Shown one piece after another: positions 1 through 9,234 of a stretch of 64,000 nucleotides of DNA. The translations under genes were made by a program, and so were the position numbers. The notes below the pieces were generated by a model, which saw only the letters and a list, made by a program, of their open reading frames with translations, was not told where the DNA came from and did no database searches. Source of the stretch: Scilla litardierei (lineage: Eukaryota; Streptophyta; Magnoliopsida; Asparagales; Asparagaceae); assembly GCA_030789695.1 (NCBI GenBank), contig CM061132.1:164635442-164699441 (forward strand), written 5' to 3'. The number at the start of each line of letters is the position of its first letter. Within the stretch, counting starts at the first letter, position 1.

Positions 1-3000
1 TATCTTGATAGAGCTAGTGGGGATGCTGCACTGGCTGTCGTAGGTGGAGAGAAGGAAAGGGATGTATTTTTGTTGCATTGTCAGTTGGGGCACTTGCCCT
101 TTGATATTTTGAGTAAAATGTATCCCGATATTTTGAATGGAGTGAATGAAATGAATTTGACATGTGATGCATGTGAATTTGGGAAACACACTAGGACGTC
201 ATATTCTAGTGTAGGGATGAGGAGTGTAGAGAAATTTCATCTTATTCACTCAGATGTTTGGGGGCCCTGCCCAGTGACTTCAGTGAGTGGGTTCAGGTGG
301 TTTATCACCTTCATAGATTGTCATTCTCGGATGACATGGCTTTATATGATGAAAAACAAAGGCGAAGCGTTGAAGTGTTTTCAAGATTTCCATAGAAGTG
401 TCAGGAATATGTATGAGGCCAAGATCCATGTCTTGAGAACGGATAATGGGACAGAGTATGTAAACAGGGAGTTTGCATCTTACCTATCTGAGAGTGGGAT
501 AACTCATCAGACCACTTGCCCCAACACCCCCCAACAGAACGGAGTCGCTGAAAGGAAAAATAGACACTTGTTGGAGGTAACTAGGTCACTCATGCTCACC
601 ATGAATGTACCTAAGATATTGTGGAGTGAAGCAGTGATGACAGCCACATATCTTATCAACAGGATGCCTTCACGGATCCTTGGAATGAAGTCTCCATGTG
701 AGATTCTTATGGGAAAGAACACTTTTGTAGTTCCACCAAAAGTGTTCGGATGCACATGCTTTGTGAGGGATCATAGACCTTCTGTGGGGAAGTTGGATGC
801 TCGGGCAATTAAATGCATATTTGTTGGGTATCCTTCAAATCAGAAAGGCTATAGATGTTGGAGTCCCTCAGAAAGAAGGCTGTTTGTGAGCATGGATGTG
901 ACGTTCAGGGAGACTGAACCTTTTTATGGAGGACTGACAGATTCTACATCAGTATTTGATACTGGGGCCTCTCCAAGCACAGGAGGAGCTGGTCGAGAGG
1001 GGGAGACTGATGACAGGAGGGTAGTGGTTGGACTTATACCGTGCCCTGTCAGGCCTACTGGTACTGGTCCTGATAGCAGGGAGGAAGAAAGGACCTTGGT
1101 GGAAGAGGAGGAAGACAGGTTGTACGGCAGGAAATATAGCAGGAGACAGAAGGATAGTCATGGTGATGGAGAACAACAAGAAGACATCTTCTCCACTGAA
1201 GAACCACTAGCTCCACTGCCACATGTCGAGATTGATCAGTCTATCACGCCTGCTCGAGTCCCGACTTCCTTACTGCCTTCCTCTCCTATCACGGATGGTA
1301 ACCTTTCTTTGCCTTCCTCTAGTTTAGATCTTCCACTTGCATCTCGTAGGGAGCCTCGTATCAATGCCGGCAGGCCTCCTGTACGGTATGGATATGAGGC
1401 TGATATTGCTAATCATGTCTCCTATGCCTCTCTTACACCTGCATATAGGGCTATCATTGCATCCTTACAGTCTATCCCTATACCAAGTGATTGGCGAGTG
1501 GCAAAGCAACATCCCCAGTGGAAGAAAGCAATGCTCGAAGAACTTGAGGCACTGGAGAAGAACAAGACATGGAGACTTGTCTCACTTCCAGCAGGGAAGA
1601 AGGCTGTGGGCTGCAAGTGGGTATTCACAGTGAAGCAAACTGCAGAAGGGAAGGTGGACAGGTACAAGGCGAGGCTGGTTGCCAAGGGCTACAGCCAGAC
1701 TTATGGGATTGATTATGATGAGACATTTGCCCCAGTGGCAAAGATGAGTACTGTGAGAGTACTGATATCCTGTGCAGCGAATTTTGGATGGAAATTGCAT
1801 CAGTTGGATGTAAAGAATGCCTTCTTGCATGGAGACTTACAGGAGGAGGTATACATGGAGGTTCCACCTGGCTTTGGCACACAACAGACGGTGGGAAAGG
1901 TGTGTAGACTGGACAAGTCCTTGTATGGGCTGAAGCAATCTCCAAGGGCATGGTTCGACAGGTTCAGGCGTGCAGTCATCACCATGGGCTACAAGCAGAG
2001 TAATGGTGATCATACTGTATTCTATAGACATTCTGGACAGCGGATCACTCTTCTGGCTGTGTATGTTGATGATATCATTATCACTGGAGATGATGAAGAG
2101 GGAATCTCTCACTTGAAGGTGAGGTTAGCGAGAGAATTTGAGGTCAAGGACCTTGGACAGTTGGGATACTTCCTTGGACTGGAGATTGCCAGGTCCAGGA
2201 AGGGTATAGTTCTCTCACAGAGGAAGTATGCATTGGATCTCCTAGCTGAGACTGGTATGTTGGGGTGTCGTCCTGCAGTTACTCCTATTGATCAGAATCA
2301 TAGGTTGCATTCACAATCAGGGGAGCCAGTGGACAAAGAGAGGTACCAGAGACTTGTTGGACGCCTCATCTACTTATGCCATACCAGACCTGACATTGCC
2401 TATGCTATCAGTGTGGTAAGTAGGTACATGCATGATCCTAGGACTGGACATATGGAGGCAGTCTTCAGGATACTGAGGCATCTGAAGAATAGTCCAGGAA
2501 AAGGCATATTATTTGGTAGTCATGGTCACATGAATGTGACAGGCTACTGTGATGCAGATTGGGCCAGTTGCTTGGATGATAGGAGATCGACCTCGGGCTA
2601 CTGTGTGTTTGTTGGGGGCAACTTGGTCTCTTGGCGCAGCAAGAAGCAGGATTTGGTGGCTCGTTCCACCGCAGAGGCAGAGTATCGTGCAATGGTGCTT
2701 AGTACCTGTGAGATGATCTGGTTGAGATCACTTCTACATGAGCTACGCCTGCTGAGAGAAGAACCATTGCGGTTGTTGTGTGATAACAAGTCTGCAATTA
2801 ATATTGCCAACAACCCAGTGCAACATGATAGAACGAAGCACATAGAGATCGACAGGTTCTTCATTAAAGAGAGACTGGACAAGAAGCAGTTGGAGATCTC
2901 CTACATTACCTCTGGACAGCAACTAGCAGATTGCCTTACGAAGGGGTTGAACTCTAAAGGAGTGGAGGATGCTTGTAACAAGATGGGCATGATAAATATC

Positions 3001-3015
3001 TTTTGCTCATCTTGA
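1..3015 (+). CDS. Ty1/copia retrotransposon gag-pol polyprotein, 5' end outside the window
   Basis: The frame is open from base 1 to the TGA at 3013-3015, so the protein enters from upstream. In order I see a GAG-pre-integrase zinc region (HCQLGH, then CDAC), an integrase core with catalytic D (HSDVWGP), D (RTDNGTEY) and E (NGVAERKN), a low-complexity acidic linker, a copia-type reverse transcriptase (KWVFTVKQ ... DVKNAFLHGDL ... YVDDIIITGDD) and RNase H (CDADWASCLDDRRSTSGY). The C-terminus, LADCLTKGL followed by a MGMINIF-like tail, is typical of plant copia pol. No stop or frameshift is seen over about 1,000 codons, so the visible part looks coding-competent. Protease and gag would lie upstream. 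A polypurine tract and the 3' LTR follow at once. It has the same orientation as the SOQ1 exons downstream and probably lies in that gene's preceding intron. Confidence 0.95.
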   Translation, partial: YLDRASGDAALAVVGGEKERDVFLLHCQLGHLPFDILSKMYPDILNGVNEMNLTCDACEFGKHTRTSYSSVGMRSVEKFHLIHSDVWGPCPVTSVSGFRWFITFIDCHSRMTWLYMMKNKGEALKCFQDFHRSVRNMYEAKIHVLRTDNGTEYVNREFASYLSESGITHQTTCPNTPQQNGVAERKNRHLLEVTRSLMLTMNVPKILWSEAVMTATYLINRMPSRILGMKSPCEILMGKNTFVVPPKVFGCTCFVRDHRPSVGKLDARAIKCIFVGYPSNQKGYRCWSPSERRLFVSMDVTFRETEPFYGGLTDSTSVFDTGASPSTGGAGREGETDDRRVVVGLIPCPVRPTGTGPDSREEERTLVEEEEDRLYGRKYSRRQKDSHGDGEQQEDIFSTEEPLAPLPHVEIDQSITPARVPTSLLPSSPITDGNLSLPSSSLDLPLASRREPRINAGRPPVRYGYEADIANHVSYASLTPAYRAIIASLQSIPIPSDWRVAKQHPQWKKAMLEELEALEKNKTWRLVSLPAGKKAVGCKWVFTVKQTAEGKVDRYKARLVAKGYSQTYGIDYDETFAPVAKMSTVRVLISCAANFGWKLHQLDVKNAFLHGDLQEEVYMEVPPGFGTQQTVGKVCRLDKSLYGLKQSPRAWFDRFRRAVITMGYKQSNGDHTVFYRHSGQRITLLAVYVDDIIITGDDEEGISHLKVRLAREFEVKDLGQLGYFLGLEIARSRKGIVLSQRKYALDLLAETGMLGCRPAVTPIDQNHRLHSQSGEPVDKERYQRLVGRLIYLCHTRPDIAYAISVVSRYMHDPRTGHMEAVFRILRHLKNSPGKGILFGSHGHMNVTGYCDADWASCLDDRRSTSGYCVFVGGNLVSWRSKKQDLVARSTAEAEYRAMVLSTCEMIWLRSLLHELRLLREEPLRLLCDNKSAINIANNPVQHDRTKHIEIDRFFIKERLDKKQLEISYITSGQQLADCLTKGLNSKGVEDACNKMGMINIFCSS

Positions 3016-3021
3016 GGGGGA
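3014..3021 (+). other. Polypurine tract of copia element 1
   Basis: GAGGGGGA overlaps the pol stop codon and lies 4 bases before the TG that opens the 3' LTR. This is the expected plus-strand primer site of an LTR retrotransposon. Confidence 0.8.
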
Positions 3022-3025
3022 GTAT

Positions 3026-3291
3026 TGTATAGTGTGATATTGGGTGTGTGTGTAAAGAAAGGGTTGAGTTAATATAAATAGAAGTGATAGCCTCTCCTTG
3101 GTGGCTAATCACACTTTCCCCAAAGTTCAACAACTGATAGTTATGCAAGTTGGATTGTCAAGACATAGAGAGGCTGAGGTCAAGGGAGTGAGAGAGAGAT
3201 CTAGGGAGAGAAGAGATTTGGTTGGCAGTTAGTTTAAGTTGGAATTTGGGTTTATAATGTGAGATATATATATATGAATGAGTTGTTAACA
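3026..3291 (+). repeat. 3' LTR of copia element 1
   Basis: It starts TGTATAG just after the polypurine tract and has a TATA-like TATAAATA near 3074. I place the end at GTTAACA (3291). The 5' LTR is outside the window, so the end cannot be confirmed by comparison, and no TSD can be tested. Confidence 0.6.
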
Positions 3292-3322
3292 CGACGGGTT
3301 AAGCGGGTTGACACATGATTAG

Positions 3323-3323
<1 letters not shown>

Positions 3324-3357
<34 letters not shown>
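3324..3357. repeat. (CA)n microsatellite
   Basis: Seventeen uninterrupted CA dinucleotides just downstream of the copia LTR. Confidence 0.97.
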
Positions 3358-3361
<4 letters not shown>

Positions 3362-4289
3362 CTAGGTTACCGTCAGGTTGATACAGTTTATATGTTTATA
3401 TGTTGTGCTGATACCTAACCCAGATTTTATTCTGGTCGATAGGTTTGACTGATGCGATCTGATTACACCCTATGCATACCAGAAGATTTGGGTGGGGTTC
3501 AGCTTGTATCCATCAGGTCAAGACCCATTTACCACCCCCTAGTTATGCTAGAAATAGATTTCAGATGTCAAGCTTTGTTATCTTCAGATGTGACCCCTAG
3601 CTGAATTGTTGACAAGGGAAAATCTCCAATATTTATGAAATGATATACTGAACCCAAGTTGGTCGGCGGTCATGAAAGCATTGTGGATTATTTCGTTGGA
3701 ATTTTGATTTCAAGAATTTTATTTAAGGTTATTCTATTTCCTAAGACATGCCAATTCTGACTCCAGATCTGTTTATATAACTACAGGTTTTGGATTTGAA
3801 TCAGTTTATAGTAAAGATCAATTCTGATTCTCTAGCTTTTGCCTTTTTCTCAAAGTCCTATCTAAAACATGGGAAACATGCATAAATGTCTTCTGATATC
3901 CTGCGACTTGGCGCATTGACTAAAATTGTCCAAACAGATTATTATTTTGTAATATTGATGTATGCTTTAATAATCTCCATACCCAGATTGTTATGCCATT
4001 TAATACTTGAATCCATCTATATTGTTGTTTTGCCATTACCCAGTGCATACACGAATACATAATTCGGCACAAGCTTCTCTAACTCGTTTTCCGCATAATA
4101 GTCCTCCCAGTTTTTATCAGCATCTTTCAGCAATGCTAAAAGATGCACTTAAGTGGTTGACTCATTGCGTACCACGGTCCACTTCAAAATCATTGATTAT
4201 TTCAATTGCGGATGTGTTCAACTAAGTGATTTGCTTCAACTTAAGATGTAAATATACCTCAGTTAAATTTGTTGGATCATGTCATGCAG
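3358..4289 (+). other. End of a SOQ1 intron, no other feature seen
   Basis: AT-rich sequence ending in the acceptor ...CATGCAG at 4283-4289. I found no NHL-repeat exon here, so the previous SOQ1 exon is probably upstream of the copia insertion and outside the window. Confidence 0.6.
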
Positions 4290-4537
4290 GAAGGTTTCTG
4301 ATTGCAGATACAAATAATAATGCAATCAGATGTTTAGATTTGAATGAAATGGAACCAGTATTGAGCACCTTAGAATTGAAAGGGGTGCAGCCACCATCAA
4401 CAAAAGCTAACTCACCCAAACGACTCAGGAGGCGGCTATCTGCAGACACGAAAATCATTATAGTCAATGGAGGTTCCTCCACAGAAGGCTACTTATATCT
4501 TGCAATCTCAGTCCCCAATGGTTACCATCTGTCCAAG
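4290..4537 (+). CDS. SOQ1: SOQ1-like gene, third-last coding exon (end of NHL beta-propeller and start of C-terminal domain)
   Basis: The translation GRFLIADTNNNAIRCLDL (a final NHL-repeat blade), then LELKGVQPPS, KRLRRRLSADTKI and LAISVPNGYHLSK, matches the known end of plant SUPPRESSOR OF QUENCHING 1. The exon is bounded by CATGCAG|GA and CCAAG|GTTTGG. It starts in split phase (one base of the Gly codon comes from the previous exon) and ends in phase 0. SOQ1 is a thylakoid-membrane protein with a stromal haloacid-dehalogenase domain and lumenal thioredoxin-like, NHL and C-terminal domains. It suppresses the slow photoprotective quenching component qH. The frame is clean and joins the two downstream exons without a shift, so the gene looks functional despite heavy transposon load. 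Confidence 0.93.
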
Positions 4538-6111
4538 GTTTGGTTTCCAGTTCTGGTTTATAATCCTCTTCGTTGTATACCTTTTTAATGGTATGGCTTG
4601 GTTATCTTCATTTCCAGATGTCAGAATTAGATCTACATGTGCATGCATCTGATAACCTGTTAAATAGAAAGTTCATTTATACCCCGAGCTCATTGTATTC
4701 CTAAGCAAAGATAAAAATGTGATCATTATAGTTTTAACTTTGGAAGATGGAATATAATGCGACTCTAGAATGGTAAAATAAAAAATCAAATTGAATCACC
4801 CCTTTTTTGGTTTGATTGGAACAAATATCAATTCATCGGTATGCTAGCAGCTTGCAATCGCCTGAAAGATGCATATGAACCTAGCAGCCACTTTTAGTCA
4901 CCATGTGAAATTTTTTACTACATAAATAAAGTTACAGCATACTGATCAAAAACCTAACCTTAAAAGCAACTACATATTTTCAATGGATAACCTTTTTAAC
5001 CATAAACACTTGCCATGCGTCTAAAAACTGGACCAAACTAGGATAGTGATGTACTTAAAGACAGACTATGTAGGGGAAAAAATTTGTCCAACTACTACAG
5101 TCTAACACGTCATTCTCTCTCCAGATATACAATGTTTGCTTTTCCAAAACAAATGCAGTTAAAAAAAAATCCAGCTTCTTCTTTATTGTCTCTCATAACA
5201 GAAATTATGGTTCCATGTAGTTGGATGCTTCAGGTTTTGACTGTATGAGGTAGAAGCTAGAGTGTAATAAATTACTTGTTTTTTTGTCCTTCCAGAAAGT
5301 ACACAGTGCCATATACCCAATGGATAATCCACGTCCTTCATAATGACTATGTGCTGTAATGAGAAAACCCATTACTCCAAGACTTTTCTGTGTTATATAA
5401 AATCATTTAGGCACCAATGAATCATGTGTTCTTCTAAAGAAGTTTTTTTTTAAAGAAAAAAATATGTATTGATTTTTAAGCTTTAAGTTATATTAAAAAA
5501 TTTAAATGATTTTCTAAAGGGACAATTTCCCAGGTTATGTAAATCAATAATTACATAAGAAATCGTGTTCCTAATAAAAAATCACTTATTACGAAAATGC
5601 ACCTACAGGTGATAGAACTTAAACTCATCATTCACGCATCAAATAGATTTTACACTTCTAAGCTTCAAAACATCTAAATTTGTCTTTGAAGTCGATGGTA
5701 TATTTTGCAAATTGTTTGGTACGCCAAAAGAGTGGTAAACGGCATGTATCCATAAAGTATTGGAGTGTCTGACTCAAGTACATCTCCTACATTGACATAT
5801 CCTTTCCACAAAGCTCCTGGGAGTTTTCATATTCTTACCACCTTGGATGGTTTTAAATCTCGGTTTTGGTCTCCACATCAGTCAATTGTTTGTGGTATAT
5901 GTATTGGTTGTATGAAAAGTATCATCAGAAGTATTGGACCAATGTTTTTTAAAGCACGCTTCGTAGCTCACCCTTTAAAGTTTTGTAGTGACACACATCA
6001 GTTATGTTTTGTAGCACCTTTGGAAAGCTCAAAAATTCAAAAATTATACGCCTTTGTATTTTAAGTGAACTGTTTGCAACCTAAAGAGTACTTCACAAAA
6101 AGCATTTGTAT

Positions 6112-6467
6112 TGATGGGGACATCAGGGTTTATACGCGCAAACGACGTCGTGATCCTCAGCCTAGTTCGCTATGGATGGGTACAAGCCCACTTGAGACTT
6201 GAGTAGAGTTGGATTGTACTTTTAATTTTTTTTCTTTCGTTTAGTCCAACATCGGGTAGAACTTGAGGGTTGATGGGTTGTAAGGCTATTTAAAGCCATG
6301 TACATGGTTGTTTTGGGTCAATGAAAGCTTGAGATTAAAATTCCCCTCAAACATGTGGAAGGTTTCACCATTGGTGTGAAGGATTGGATCCTTGGTATGA
6401 AGCCAAGTTACATTATTTCCTCCCATAAATTCCTCAAATCTCTAAGATCGTTCGTGGTTCTACATCA
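6112..6467 (+). repeat. 5' LTR of the degenerate element
   Basis: It starts TGATGGGGACATC and ends CTACATCA, four bases before the TGGTATCAGAGCC primer site. It contains TATTTAAA (about 6287) as a possible promoter. Confidence 0.7.
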
Positions 6468-6471
6468 AATT

Positions 6472-6484
6472 TGGTATCAGAGCC
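6472..6484 (+). other. Primer-binding site, initiator tRNA-Met type
   Basis: TGGTATCAGAGCC is the classical plant LTR-retrotransposon site complementary to the 3' end of initiator tRNA-Met. Confidence 0.85.
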
Positions 6485-7687
6485 AAAGATTATATCTTCA
6501 CTCTCCGATTTCCAGGTCCAAAAAAATCAATTCCTCAAAAATTCTTTAAAACCCAAAAGAAAACCCCTAATACTAGTGCTCAGACGCCATCATTCCAAAA
6601 CCCACATCGCTGCAGTTGCTGCTACAATACCGCTACAGTAAAAGCCGGTCATTTTCAGAGTATTTTTCAGCCTATTTTTGGAGGGATTTTTGTGCAGTTT
6701 CAGAACTTTGGCTATTCTGGATGCAATTGGAGCCAAATTCAGTGCTTTTTGCACTAGTGGATAGCTGACCCAGCCGCTACGCATAGGTACCCTCCAAACA
6801 AGTAAATTTTTCTAAGATATGGGATACAATAGTGATTATTATAATGGTTATTGTAATGACTATACTCCCGAACAAATTTTGAGCTTGAGGAGTGGAGACA
6901 ATTAGCAATCTTTTATGGTTTTAAGGATAAATTCGGATATGATGATTGGAAGTAATATCTTAAAAGATCTTCTTTCGTTTTGACTTATCTAACGAAGCAA
7001 AATATAAGTATGCATACCTAAAGTTAGGTGGAGAAGAGTTATCTTGATGCTTGAATCTTCGAGTTCCTTATCATCGATAGTCAACATTCAGATATGCTTT
7101 TTGATGTCGATATTCTTCGAAGTATCGATACATTCCCCAAGCACCCTAGCAATACTCAAGCCCAAAAGTAACGAATGATCCAATCGAACTGGTACGTGAG
7201 CTCCGCAACCTTTGCGAACAATTGAAGGGGGAGCAATAGAGTAAACTCAAGCTCGAGCCCACAGTAGAGATCGATCCAACACATGTGACAAAGTGCGAGT
7301 TTGAATAAGAGCTGAAGCCTGATCCCGATCCATAAAGTGAGATACAGTTAGTGTCTGAACCCAATTTGAAGCCTGAGCCTTATTTGGATCCTTTTATGGA
7401 ACGTGTGCCAGAACTGCTGAAAGAAGAACCGCTGCTACTGATCGAGCATATATAGTTTGTTATCCCAGATCCTCCTACCCTAACCTACTGACCGGTGCTA
7501 AATATTTTTCTATCTTTTGTGAGTTGGAAAAAAATTATAGAAAACGTCCATCGGCAAGTTTGTATACTGCTATACTTCAGAATTCATGGACGTATCTTTT
7601 CCAACTACAGAGGACTACTGATTTCGGCCTAGCCATGCTACTTTTGCCTACCTTCACCCGGAGGTAAAGTTCTCAAGCATGAGAGGA

Positions 7688-7827
7688 TGATATGGATACG
7701 ATCAAAATTGTAATTGTACTTTATTTTATAGTTCATTTTGATTCTTTTAGGAGTCCAAGTCTTTTGGACGAGTTTAGTCTCACATCGGATGGGATAGGAT
7801 AAGTGTTGGGTTGTGAGAATATATATA
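7688..7827 (+). repeat. 3' LTR, left fragment
   Basis: It aligns with the first ~165 bases of the 5' LTR (TGAT start, GTTTAGTC..ACATCGG, GGGTTGT) and is cut at ATATATA by a Helitron-like insertion. Confidence 0.65.
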
Positions 7828-8240
7828 TCTATATTACAATTGAGAGCTGTTTTTGAACTTTGTCCTATGTGGCAATGTCACATCAAGTTTTGGTGGGAAA
7901 ATTTTTTGGGTTGGGAGAAAATTTGTTGAGAGAATACAAAAGCTTTTCTTATTGAAATTGGCATCATCATCACTTAATACTCTTCATTCAAAAATGACCC
8001 AAAAAAATGAGACCCAAAAAAAAATACAGCGAATGTGCATTCAAAGAAGCGGGTTGAGTTTTTTGGGCGTCAAGCAGAGGTCTAACCAACCTATCCGCGC
8101 CGAAGGCGCCCGCGCCGAATTTTTTTACGCTAATTTGTTGTTCTTTTAAATTTTGGCTGTAGAAATATTTTTTAGGGGACAAAGATTTCGCGGAAAAAAA
8201 TCTTAAATGCACCGTGCCCGCGGGCACGGGTTATAACTAG
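7828..8240 (+). mobile_element. Short non-autonomous Helitron
   Basis: The 3' end has the Helitron signature: an exact 18-nt palindrome CCGTGCCCGCGGGCACGG (about 8212-8229), then CTAG ending at 8240, followed by T. A candidate 5' end TCTATATTAC at 7828 follows an A, so the insertion is between A and T with no TSD, as expected. The last ~180 bp match the sequence ending at 50971, showing a family. No RepHel coding is present. The 5' end is less certain than the 3' end. Confidence 0.7.
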
Positions 8241-8285
8241 TATATATATATATATATGAGGGTGTGTGTGTGTGTGAAAATTTTC

Positions 8286-8330
<45 letters not shown>
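8241..8330. repeat. (TA)n and (GT)n microsatellites
   Basis: A TA run directly after the Helitron end, then two GT runs (about 8263-8276 and 8297-8328) separated by AAAATTTTCC and a TA stretch. Confidence 0.9.
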
Positions 8331-8331
<1 letters not shown>

Positions 8332-8342
8332 AATGGAGAAGA

Positions 8343-8714
8343 GCTGACAGCGCTGGAAATTTTTCCAGCGCTGTCCGCAGTTTGGGCGACCTAAAAGTAT
8401 TTTTTTTTGAAATTTTTTTTTGCAGTAGTTAGATATACTTGTTAGGAAGCTCCCCACAAAATTTCAGCTCGATCCGACACCGTTTGAGCCTCCGTTCATC
8501 GATTTCAAAAACGTTACGCAAATCTGTCCACAGTTTTGCGCAACGTTTTTGAAATCGATGAACGGAGGCTCAAACGGTGTCGGATCGAGCTAAAATTTTG
8601 TGGGGAGCTTCCTAACAAGTATATCTAACTAATGCAAAAAAAATATTTCAAAAAAAATATTTTTACGTCCCCCAAATTGCGGACAGCGCTGGAAAAATTT
8701 CCAGCGCTGTCAGC
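8343..8714. mobile_element. Foldback (Micron-like) element 1 in (TA)n
   Basis: It is almost entirely one inverted repeat with two arms of about 185 bp meeting near 8526. The arms share CTTGTTAGGAAGCTCCCCAC, GATCCGACACCGTTTGAG and ATCGATTTCAAAAACGTT. Each arm end also carries its own near-perfect palindrome, GACAGCGCTGG...CCAGCGCTGTC. Simple repeats flank it on both sides ((GT)n left, (TA)n right). It has no coding capacity. Arm similarity is about 90% or more by eye. Confidence 0.85.
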
Positions 8715-8726
8715 ATTGGCCCATTA

Positions 8727-8730
<4 letters not shown>

Positions 8731-8782
<52 letters not shown>
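8731..8782. repeat. (TA)n microsatellite
   Basis: 26 TA dinucleotides separating the two foldback elements. Confidence 0.97.
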
Positions 8783-8783
<1 letters not shown>

Positions 8784-8785
<2 letters not shown>

Positions 8786-8955
8786 GATTAATGGGTATCA
8801 TACGCCATATGAGGCCTTGCCTCATATTCCCTCTCACATAAAGCATCAAGTACAAGCCCACATATGGCGTATGTGGGCTTGTACTTGGTTGTACTTGGTT
8901 GCTTTATGTGAGAGGAAATATGAGGTAAGGCCTCATATGGCGTATGTTAGCCATT

Positions 8956-8959
<4 letters not shown>
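8784..8959. mobile_element. Foldback (Micron-like) element 2 in (TA)n
   Basis: Inverted repeat with arms of about 80 bp: CATACGCCATATGAGGCC near the left end and its complement near the right, plus CTCACATAAAGCA, AAGTACAAGCCCACATA and their complements. The right half has a small duplication (TTGTACTTGG twice). It lies between two long (TA)n tracts and is unrelated in sequence to foldback 1. Confidence 0.85.

Positions 8960-9002
<43 letters not shown>
8960..9002. repeat. (TA)n microsatellite
   Basis: About 21 TA dinucleotides ending where the interrupted 3' LTR resumes. Confidence 0.95.
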
Positions 9003-9006
<4 letters not shown>

Positions 9007-9234
9007 TTTACAGTTGTATCTTTGAGATCAATCAACGAATGAATGAAAATGAGAAATTTCTCCAAATTCTGTGAAAGGTTCCCCCACTTGTGAAATGGTC
9101 CACTCTTCCTTGCTGTGGAGCATTGGAATCCTTGGTGCGAAGCCAACAACACTAAGTTATCTCCTTCCCCAAATCATCCACCAAAACCCTAAAGTTCTCC
9201 ACCAAATCTCTAGATCCCACCACGTCCTGCATCA
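9002..9234 (+). repeat. 3' LTR, right fragment
   Basis: It resumes the LTR alignment: ..TTTGAGATCAATCAACGAATG matches the 5' LTR near 6320, followed by the shared CCTTGGT..GAAGCCAA block and a GCATCA end. The two LTR fragments together are about 373 bp, close to the 356-bp 5' LTR. Confidence 0.65.

Larger units (their letters stand above)
6112..9234 (+). mobile_element. Degenerate non-autonomous LTR retrotransposon with elements nested in its 3' LTR
   Basis: Two diverged terminal repeats, 6112-6467 and 7688-7827 plus 9002-9234, share landmarks in order: TGAT..GG start, GTACTTT, GTTTAGTC..ACATCGG, GGGTTGT, CCTTGGT..GAAGCCAA and a ..CATCA end. A plant initiator-tRNA primer site follows the 5' LTR, and a purine-rich GAGAGGA precedes the 3' LTR. 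The 1.2-kb interior has only short broken frames (a Tyr/Asn-rich start at 6819 stops after about 24 codons), so nothing suggests an active pol. No convincing TSD is seen (TGTAT versus GTAAT), in line with its age. Confidence 0.75.

Noticed and set aside
6590..7364. Possible host gene fragments between the LTRs at 6112 and 9234
   Set aside because: Short frames with frequent stops, located inside a degenerate LTR element. No domain recognised.
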